Positions 7,259 through 12,071 of a stretch of 12,071 bases of DNA are shown here, piece after piece. The notes beneath the pieces are model-generated. The model made no database searches, was not told where the DNA came from, and was given only the letters and a program-made list of their open reading frames with translations. Source of the DNA: an uncultured Oscillospiraceae bacterium (GTDB lineage Bacteria; Bacillota; Clostridia; Oscillospirales; Acutalibacteraceae); contig CABUCT010000025.1 in assembly GCA_902490145.1 (NCBI GenBank), positions 1-12,071 of the forward strand, written 5' to 3'. The position numbers and the translations under genes were made by a program. Position 1 is the stretch's first letter, and each line of letters begins with the position of its first letter.

Positions 7259-7287
7259 ATTTTATCATACATTTTATAATAATACAA
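7259..7287 (-). promoter_or_regulatory. Predicted promoter of the HI0933/BaiN-type gene
   Basis: On the - strand TTGTAT (7287-7282) is separated by exactly 17 bp from TAAAAT (7264-7259). The start of transcription would fall near 7252, giving a leader of about 44 nt that contains parS site 1. The region is AT-rich, so other -10-like boxes exist. Confidence 0.45.
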
Positions 7288-7316
7288 GGACGGCTTAGAG
7301 GTTTTAAAAACAAAAA

Positions 7317-7332
7317 AGTTTCACGTGAAACA
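7317..7332. promoter_or_regulatory. parS site 2 (ParB-binding palindrome)
   Basis: AGTTTCACGTGAAACA keeps the perfect 14-bp core GTTTCACGTGAAAC and differs from site 1 only in the outermost left base. It lies about 96 bp from site 1 (start to start), upstream of parA in the divergent intergenic region. Confidence 0.92.
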
Positions 7333-7348
7333 AATTTTCCCTTTAATT

Positions 7349-7379
7349 TTGAGGTGTACTGTGATATACTGGTTATACT
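7349..7379 (+). promoter_or_regulatory. Possible parA promoter
   Basis: TTGAGG (7349-7354) and TATACT (7374-7379) are separated by 19 bp, longer than the ideal 17. A second TATACT lies at 7365-7370 with no good -35 partner. The position, just downstream of parS site 2 and just upstream of the parA ribosome binding site, is sensible, but the match is weak. Confidence 0.35.
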
Positions 7380-7401
7380 ATTAAAAAGAAGGATGAGAGC
7401 T

Positions 7402-8166
7402 TTGACTAAAATTATAGCCATTGCCAACCAAAAAGGTGGAGTGGGAAAGACCACAACGGCGGTTAATTTGTCAGCTTCGGTGGGAAATCAGGGTAAAAAG
7501 GTGTTGTTGATCGACCTTGATCCGCAGGGGAACACGACCAGCGGTTATGGTGTGGACAAGCGGGACGTCACGGTCAGTACCTATGACATTTTAGTGAATG
7601 ATCAGTCTGCCGACCAGGCACTTATACATACCAAGTTCAAAAATGTGGACATTTTGCCGTCTGATATGAATCTTGCAGGGGCAGAAATCGAGCTTTCGGC
7701 TCTTGATCGCCGCGATTCAAGGCTTCGGCTGGCACTTGCACCGCTCACCGATAAATATGACTACATTTTTATTGATTGCCCGCCCTCGCTCGGACTTATA
7801 ACTATCAACGGTCTGTGTGCTGCAGATACCGTTCTTGTTCCGATTCAGTGCGAGTATTACGCTTTGGAAGGACTTTCACAGCTTATGTCTTCGGTAAGAC
7901 AGGTCAAACGCCTGTACAACTCTAATCTTGAAATTGAGGGAGTATTGCTCACAATGTACGATGGAAGACTCAACCTCACACAGCAAGTAGTTCGCGAGGT
8001 CAAAAAGTTCTTTCCGAAAAAGGTTTTTGCCACTGCAATTCCGCGAGCCGTAAGACTTTCCGAAGCACCGGGTTTTGGTTTGCCGATTCTGTATTACGAC
8101 CGTTCATCAAAAGGTGCATTGGCATATGAAGATCTGGCAAAAGAGCTGATCAAAAAGAATGGGTAA
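7402..8166 (+). CDS. parA: Chromosome partitioning ATPase ParA (Soj)
   Basis: The product is a 254-aa deviant-Walker ATPase, the usual Soj length. Residues 1-20 give MTKIIAIANQKGGVGKTTTA with the signature lysine K11 and the P-loop at 11-18. LLIDLDPQGN (35-44) is the A' motif and YIFIDCPPSLG (121-131) the Walker B region; LVPIQCEYYALEGL (145-158) is typical of the family. It dimerises on ATP, binds DNA non-specifically and is stimulated by ParB at parS to segregate origins and modulate initiation. The start is taken as TTG at 7402: the product then matches Soj proteins at their first residues and AAGGA (7389-7393) lies 8 nt upstream. An ATG at 7393 overlaps that site and is less likely. The next gene is parB, 165 bp downstream. 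Confidence 0.94.
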   Translation: MTKIIAIANQKGGVGKTTTAVNLSASVGNQGKKVLLIDLDPQGNTTSGYGVDKRDVTVSTYDILVNDQSADQALIHTKFKNVDILPSDMNLAGAEIELSALDRRDSRLRLALAPLTDKYDYIFIDCPPSLGLITINGLCAADTVLVPIQCEYYALEGLSQLMSSVRQVKRLYNSNLEIEGVLLTMYDGRLNLTQQVVREVKKFFPKKVFATAIPRAVRLSEAPGFGLPILYYDRSSKGALAYEDLAKELIKKNG

Positions 8167-8282
8167 CAGGCTTATGGGCGGATAAAAGAAGATCCCAAAA
8201 ATCGCTTTTTACTTAAAAAGTCAAGACAATATAAAAATGAGAAAATAAAAAGGCTTAACTAATTATTATAAAAACTGCAAAT

Positions 8283-8298
8283 TGTTTCACGTGAAACA
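8283..8298. promoter_or_regulatory. parS site 3 (ParB-binding palindrome) upstream of parB
   Basis: TGTTTCACGTGAAACA is identical to site 1, and the symmetry extends to 20 bp (ATTGTTTCACGTGAAACAAT, 8281-8300). It sits in the 165-bp gap between parA and parB, 33 bp before the parB start, where bound ParB could also influence parB expression. Confidence 0.95.
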
Positions 8299-8331
8299 AT
8301 TTTGAAAAAATAAATTGAAAGGATGATAGAA

Positions 8332-9180
8332 ATGGCGAAAAAAGGCGGACTTGGCAAGGGGCTTGATGCTTTATTTGCCGAGAATTCCTCCGAAAGCAAT
8401 GCTCCGGTTGAAATTCGTCTTTCCGATATAGAACCCAATTCTGATCAGCCGCGAAAGGAATTTGATCCGCAGGCTTTACAGGACTTATCCGACAGTATTT
8501 CGAGATATGGGCTTCTTCAGCCTCTGCTTGTCAGACCCCTTACAGGCGGACGGTATCAGCTGGTGGCGGGTGAACGCCGCTGGAGAGCGTCGAGAATGGC
8601 GGGGCTTGATTTTGTACCTGCAGTTGTAAAAGAACTGGACAACCAGCAAACGGCAGAAATTGCTTTGGTTGAAAATCTTCAGCGAGAGGATTTGAATCCG
8701 GTTGAAGAGGCTGACGGATATCGAAGTCTTATGGATGATTATTCCCTGACCCAGGAAGAGGTTGCGGTTCGCGTTGGTCGCTCGCGTTCGGCAGTTGCAA
8801 ATTCGGTAAGATTGCTGTCTTTGCCCGAAGAGGTGCTTGACCTTATAAAATCGGGGAAGATTTCAGCAGGTCACGGGCGTGCACTTTTGGCGTTTGACGA
8901 TCAAACCGAGCTTCTCAAAGCGGCAAAGTCTGCAAGCTTCGGAGCAAATGTTCGTGAGATTGAGCGTTTGGCAAAGAAATCAAAGGAAAGTCCAAAAGCT
9001 TTAAAAAGTTCTCGAAGTTCAACCTTAAGAAACAGTATCTACGACGAAGTTGAGCTTTCTTTAGCAGAAAATCTGGGTCGTCGGATAAAGGTTACACAGA
9101 GCCGTGGAAAAGGCACTTTGCAGATAGAATTTTATAATATTGAAGATTTGAAAGCTCTGGCAAACAAGCTTGCAGAGTAA
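8332..9180 (+). CDS. parB: Chromosome partitioning protein ParB (Spo0J)
   Basis: The product is a 282-aa parS-binding CTPase clamp. Residues 1-15 (MAKKGGLGKGLDALF) are the N-terminal ParA-contact segment. The nucleotide-binding domain follows with the PRKEF region (40-44), GLLQPLLVRPL (60-70) and AGERRWRA (79-86), the CTP-binding motif, then ENLQREDLNPVEEADGY (114-130). The helix-turn-helix that reads parS is at about 139-162 (LTQEEVAVRVGRSRSAVANS). The C-terminal part (about 235-282) is the dimerisation domain after a basic, serine-rich linker. The ATG at 8332 is chosen over one at 8323 because AAAGG (8318-8322) sits 9 nt before it and family members begin MAK. The three parS palindromes at 7221, 7317 and 8283 are its expected binding sites. 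parA lies upstream and serS follows after 17 bp. Confidence 0.95.
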   Translation: MAKKGGLGKGLDALFAENSSESNAPVEIRLSDIEPNSDQPRKEFDPQALQDLSDSISRYGLLQPLLVRPLTGGRYQLVAGERRWRASRMAGLDFVPAVVKELDNQQTAEIALVENLQREDLNPVEEADGYRSLMDDYSLTQEEVAVRVGRSRSAVANSVRLLSLPEEVLDLIKSGKISAGHGRALLAFDDQTELLKAAKSASFGANVREIERLAKKSKESPKALKSSRSSTLRNSIYDEVELSLAENLGRRIKVTQSRGKGTLQIEFYNIEDLKALANKLAE

Positions 9181-9197
9181 TTAAAGGAGAAGTCAAA

Positions 9198-10469
9198 ATG
9201 TTAGACATAAAGGCAATAAGAAATAATCCGGAAGAGATAAAAAAAGCACTTAACCGTCGCAACGGTAACTATGACGCCGCTATTGACGAGCTGCTTGAGA
9301 TAGATGAGCAGCGTCGAAGCATTTCAAGTACTGCTGACTCCAAAAAAGCCGAGCAAAACGCCGCTTCAAAAGAAATCCCCAGAATAAAAAAAGAGGGCGG
9401 CGATGTTTCGGAAATAATGTCAAGAATGAAGATATTGTCCGAAGAAGTTAAGGAATGTGACAAAAAGATCTCTGAGCTTGAAGAACGTCAGCGTAATTTA
9501 CTTCTGTCCATTCCAAATACTCCGAACCCGAGCATCCCCGACGGAGAAGATGACACTGCAAACCGCGAGCTCAGAAAGTTCGGAGAGCCGAGAAAGTTTG
9601 ATTTTGAACCAAAAGCCCACTGGGATATCGGAAGCGATCTTGGAATTCTTGATCCCGAAACTGCAACAAAGGTCACGGGTGCAAGATTCCACTTCTACAG
9701 AGGACTCGGTGCAAGGCTTGAGCGTGCAGTTATCAACTATTTTATGGACACACACGCCGAACACGGTTACACCGAGATTCTTCCGCCTTATATGGCAAAC
9801 CGTGCATCAATGACCGGCACAGGTCAGCTTCCTAAGTTTGAAGAGGATGCATATAAGGTCGAAAATACCGATTGCTTCCTTATTCCGACGGCTGAAGTTC
9901 CGGTTACTAACATCCATCGCGATGAAATCATAAACGGAAGCCGCTTGCCGATAAAATACTGTGCATATTCTGCATGTTTCCGCGGAGAGGCCGGTTCGGC
10001 CGGACGTGACACCAGAGGTCTTATTCGTCAGCATCAGTTCAATAAGGTTGAGCTTGTGAAGTTTGTTGAACCTGAGACATCATATGACGAGCTTGAAAGC
10101 CTTACAAACGACGCTGAACGTCTGCTTCAGGGATTGGGGCTACCCTATCGTGTTGTATGTCTTTCGGCAGGTGACCTTGGATTTTCATCGGCAATGACTT
10201 ATGATATCGAGGTTTGGCTCCCAAGCTATAACCGTTACTGTGAGATTTCCAGCTGCTCTAACTTTGAAGATTATCAAGCACGCCGTGCTGCAATACGTTA
10301 TAAAAACGGTGCGGGAGATAAAGCTAAGCTTGTTCACACGCTTAACGGTTCGGGTCTTGCTGTCGGCCGTACCGTAGCCGCTATTTTGGAAAATTATCAG
10401 AATGAGGATGGAACGGTAACTGTTCCCGAAGCACTCAGAAAATATATGGGTGCAGATAAAATCGGCTGA
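9198..10469 (+). CDS. serS: Seryl-tRNA synthetase
   Basis: Cytosolic class II aminoacyl-tRNA synthetase, 423 aa, charging tRNA-Ser (and tRNA-Sec where present). Residues 1-103 form the long antiparallel coiled-coil arm that holds the tRNA variable loop (charged heptads, LDIKAIRNNPEEIKKAL at the start, ELEERQRNLLLSIPN at its end). Motif 1 lies around 186-200 (HAEHGYTEILPPYMA), the serine-site segment TAEVPVTN at 231-238, motif 2 at 260-278 (CFRGEAGSAGRDTRGLIRQ) and motif 3 at 384-399 (GSGLAVGRTVAAILEN). Every catalytic motif is intact. The start at 9198 has AAAGGAG (9183-9189) 8 nt upstream. No T-box leader is present in the 17-bp gap after parB, so expression probably comes from upstream promoters. 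Confidence 0.97.
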   Translation: MLDIKAIRNNPEEIKKALNRRNGNYDAAIDELLEIDEQRRSISSTADSKKAEQNAASKEIPRIKKEGGDVSEIMSRMKILSEEVKECDKKISELEERQRNLLLSIPNTPNPSIPDGEDDTANRELRKFGEPRKFDFEPKAHWDIGSDLGILDPETATKVTGARFHFYRGLGARLERAVINYFMDTHAEHGYTEILPPYMANRASMTGTGQLPKFEEDAYKVENTDCFLIPTAEVPVTNIHRDEIINGSRLPIKYCAYSACFRGEAGSAGRDTRGLIRQHQFNKVELVKFVEPETSYDELESLTNDAERLLQGLGLPYRVVCLSAGDLGFSSAMTYDIEVWLPSYNRYCEISSCSNFEDYQARRAAIRYKNGAGDKAKLVHTLNGSGLAVGRTVAAILENYQNEDGTVTVPEALRKYMGADKIG

Positions 10470-10470
10470 T

Positions 10471-11763
10471 ATGGATAAAAATAAAGCAGTTTGTTTGCTC
10501 AATGATTCATTTCCCCCAACAATAGACGGCGTAGGAAACACAGTGGTAAATTATGCCCGCTCTATGACCAAAAACGGCCAGCGGGCAATTGTTGCCACTC
10601 CCAAATATCCTAATGTCAATGACAGCAGCTTTGAATTTCCGGTCATTCGCTATCCGAGCATTAATACAACCAGGATCTTTGGATACAGAATGGGATATCC
10701 GTTCAATTCAAAGGCAATAAAGCGTATAAAAGAGCAAAATGTTGAGCTTGTTCATACCCACTGCCCCGTGATCTCCACAATGCTTGCACGTTCTCTTCGA
10801 GAGGAGACCGGAGTACCGGTTATAATGACATATCACACAAAATTTGATATCGAGATCAACAAAGCGATTGAGTGGAATTTTATGAGAAAAACGGCCTTAA
10901 AGATGCTTGTTGCCAACATTGAGGCTTGCGACGAGGTTTGGGTGGTAAGTCGGGGAGCGGGCGAAAATCTCAAGAAATTGGGATACAATGGCGATGTTGT
11001 GCTTATGGAAAACGGAGTAGATCTTTCAAAAGGCCGTGCTTCCGATGAAAAGATCGAAGAAATCCGGGAAAAACACAGCATACCTAATGATATCCCTGTG
11101 TTTTTGTTTGTCGGACGTATGATGTGGTATAAAGGTATAAAAATCATTTTGGATGGACTGAGAGCCCTTGCAAACAATGGTCGAGACTTCAGAATGATCT
11201 TTGTCGGAGACGGGACCGAACGCAAAGAAATAGAAAAATATTCAGATGCTCTGAGACTTAAGAAAAACTGTATTTTTGCAGGTGCAGTGACAAGCCGCGA
11301 GACTTTGAGAGCCTATTACTCGTTGGCAGATATGTTCCTTTTCCCTTCCTCGTTTGATACCAACGGAATCGTTGTGCGTGAGGCCGCGGCATGTGGACTC
11401 CCAAGCGTGCTTTTAAAGGACAGCTGTGCTTCCGAGGGAATTGAAGATGGAAACACCGGTATTTTGATCGATGAAAATGCTGAGTCGATGTACTCCGCTT
11501 TGATTGCCGCTTTAGATGGAAAATACAATGTAAAAACGATAGGGCAAAATGCTATGGACGAGATATATATTTCATGGGATTCAGCCGTCAAAAAGGCAAC
11601 GGAAAGATATGAAATTGTTCTTGAAAAGGCAAAAAGCGGGCAGCTTATTCGCAGAGAAGCTCCGTCGGATGAATTTTTCCAGTTTATATGCGAAGTAAAT
11701 ACAGCGACCGAGCGTGTCAGAGACGCTACCACAAAAATCCGCAGACGAATTGAAAAAATGTAG
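10471..11763 (+). CDS. GT4-family (GT-B fold) glycosyltransferase
   Basis: The product is a 430-aa predicted peripheral-membrane or cytosolic glycosyltransferase. The N-terminal acceptor domain has LLNDSFPPTIDGVGNTVVN (9-27), with the glycine-rich loop after the first strand, and VELVHTHCPVISTMLAR (91-107). The donor domain begins at about 209 with PVFLFVGRMMWYKGI (209-223), then MIFVGDGTER (242-251), and ends with the nucleotide-sugar motif FDTNGIVVREAAACGLPS (295-312), where the usual E-x7-E is D-x7-E. Relatives include diacylglycerol glucosyltransferases and mannosyltransferases; the sugar and acceptor cannot be assigned here. The ATG at 10471 comes 1 nt after the serS stop with no clear ribosome binding site, so translation is probably coupled to serS. 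An upstream in-frame GTG at 10450, inside serS, is the alternative start. The C terminus is basic (KIRRRIEKM). Confidence 0.88.
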   Translation: MDKNKAVCLLNDSFPPTIDGVGNTVVNYARSMTKNGQRAIVATPKYPNVNDSSFEFPVIRYPSINTTRIFGYRMGYPFNSKAIKRIKEQNVELVHTHCPVISTMLARSLREETGVPVIMTYHTKFDIEINKAIEWNFMRKTALKMLVANIEACDEVWVVSRGAGENLKKLGYNGDVVLMENGVDLSKGRASDEKIEEIREKHSIPNDIPVFLFVGRMMWYKGIKIILDGLRALANNGRDFRMIFVGDGTERKEIEKYSDALRLKKNCIFAGAVTSRETLRAYYSLADMFLFPSSFDTNGIVVREAAACGLPSVLLKDSCASEGIEDGNTGILIDENAESMYSALIAALDGKYNVKTIGQNAMDEIYISWDSAVKKATERYEIVLEKAKSGQLIRREAPSDEFFQFICEVNTATERVRDATTKIRRRIEKM

Positions 11764-11962
11764 CTTTTGCAAAGCATTTGAATATAAACATTTTGGAAAA
11801 TATTAGAGATTTGGCAGAAATAAAAGATTTTAGAAAATAAAGGCTTTTAAGAGACCATAAAGTTTTTAGGAAAACAAGTAAGCTTCTGAAAACAAGCGAT
11901 CTTTAGGAGTCAAGAAATCTTTGGAAAACAGCTAAACTTCGAAAATAATAAAACGTTGAAGC
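11762..11962. repeat. Degenerate tandem repeat of about 18 bp
   Basis: Beginning right after the glycosyltransferase stop, the sequence is built from about ten imperfect units of 15-21 bp resembling AAnCTTTnGGAAAACAAG. Clear units are at 11824-11840, 11841-11859, 11860-11879, 11880-11897, 11898-11914, 11915-11933 and 11934-11950; for example AAGTTTTTAGGAAAACAAGT, AAGCTTCTGAAAACAAGC and AAATCTTTGGAAAACAGCT. Each unit is a weak palindrome (TTTT then AAAA around a G-rich centre). Units drift in length, so this is an old or loosely constrained array. No reading frame is evident. Function is unknown. Confidence 0.5.
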
Positions 11963-11968
11963 ATGATT

Positions 11969-12003
11969 CCCCCACGCTGTTTTTGGTGCGGGGGTTTGTT
12001 GTT
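11969..12003 (+). terminator. GC-rich hairpin terminator after the serS-glycosyltransferase genes
   Basis: CCCCC (11969-11973) pairs with GGGGG (11990-11994), extended inward by CACGC against GTGCG with one mismatch or bulge and a T-rich loop (TGTTTTT). The run TTTGTTGTT follows. The U-tract is interrupted, so this is a moderate intrinsic terminator. It is the first plausible one after parA on this strand and probably ends transcription of the parAB-serS-glycosyltransferase series. Confidence 0.65.
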
Positions 12004-12018
12004 ATGAAAACATTTGCC

Positions 12019-12071
12019 TAAGCTGAAGTTTATGCTTACTAACCATATCGGATTTGAATTTTTCTTGCTTT
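12019..12071 (+). repeat. Possible end of a third, divergent repeat element
   Basis: CTAAGCTGAAG at 12019-12029 resembles the terminal repeat TAAGCTGAGG of the elements at 2888 and 5634, and AACCATATCGG at 12042-12052 repeats a block found near their other end. The order and spacing do not match copies A or B and the window ends at 12071, so this may be a rearranged copy or chance. The rest of 12004-12071 holds nothing I recognise. Confidence 0.2.

Noticed and set aside
7240..7401. N-terminal extension of ParA to a start at 7240
   Set aside because: It reads through parS site 2 and the likely promoter; Soj proteins begin a few residues before the P-loop.
7209..7454. 82-codon N-terminal extension of the HI0933/BaiN-type protein, overlapping the start of parA
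   Set aside because: It would translate both parS palindromes (as VSRET) and overlap parA on the other strand; the family begins just before the GGGAAG motif and a ribosome binding site precedes 7208.
8205..8220. CTTTTT/AAAAAG hairpin after parA as a terminator
   Set aside because: The stem is entirely A-T apart from one pair and no T-run follows, so it would be too weak to end transcription.
9181..9197. T-box or other leader upstream of serS
   Set aside because: Only 17 bp separate parB and serS, which is far too short for a T-box; the space is filled by the ribosome binding site.
11762..11962. CRISPR array
   Set aside because: Units are contiguous, vary in length and sequence, and have no conserved repeat-spacer pattern; no cas gene is present.

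Overview
The window reads as a chromosomal segment of a low-to-mid GC Gram-positive bacterium of the Clostridia, most likely of the Oscillospiraceae/Ruminococcaceae type. This rests on strong AAAGGAG-type ribosome binding sites, a Soj/Spo0J pair with Firmicutes-type parS sites, a PotB-PotC-PotD operon and the general protein sequence character. The species assignment is an inference. The parS cluster with soj-spo0J suggests the segment lies near the replication origin, although no dnaA gene or clear DnaA-box cluster is visible.

Layout. (1) Bases 1-2400 hold the end of a polyamine ABC transporter operon on the + strand: the tail of the PotB permease, the whole PotC permease (ATGA overlap), and a PotD-type binding protein that has a C-terminal membrane anchor instead of a lipobox. 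A strong intrinsic terminator closes the operon. (2) Bases 2541-2884 hold a small MGMT-family gene on the - strand with a near-consensus promoter. (3) Bases 2888-5905 are bracketed by two copies, in opposite orientation, of a roughly 275-bp MITE-like element with terminal inverted repeats. Between them lie a large FAD-dependent dehydrogenase gene (COG2509 type, - strand) and a decayed stretch that may be a pseudogene. (4) Bases 5997-7208 hold a second, unrelated flavoprotein of the HI0933/BaiN type on the - strand. (5) Bases 7209-9180 form the chromosome-partition locus: parA (soj), parB (spo0J) and three parS palindromes. (6) Bases 9198-11763 hold serS followed at once by a GT4-family glycosyltransferase, continuing the same + strand gene series. 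(7) Bases 11764-12071 are non-coding: a degenerate tandem repeat of about 18 bp, a GC-rich hairpin terminator, and a short stretch resembling a MITE end.

How it fits together. The partition locus is self-contained: ParB would load on the three parS sites at 7221, 7317 and 8283, and ParA would act on the ParB-parS complex. Two of the sites lie in the divergent intergenic region between the flavoprotein gene and parA, and the third lies just upstream of parB, so ParB binding could also affect local transcription. serS and the glycosyltransferase appear to be co-expressed by close spacing and translational coupling rather than by related function. The most unusual features are the inverted pair of MITE-like elements around a metabolic gene, the transmembrane-anchored PotD and the degenerate tandem repeat after the glycosyltransferase gene. 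I did not find a convincing new multi-gene system.
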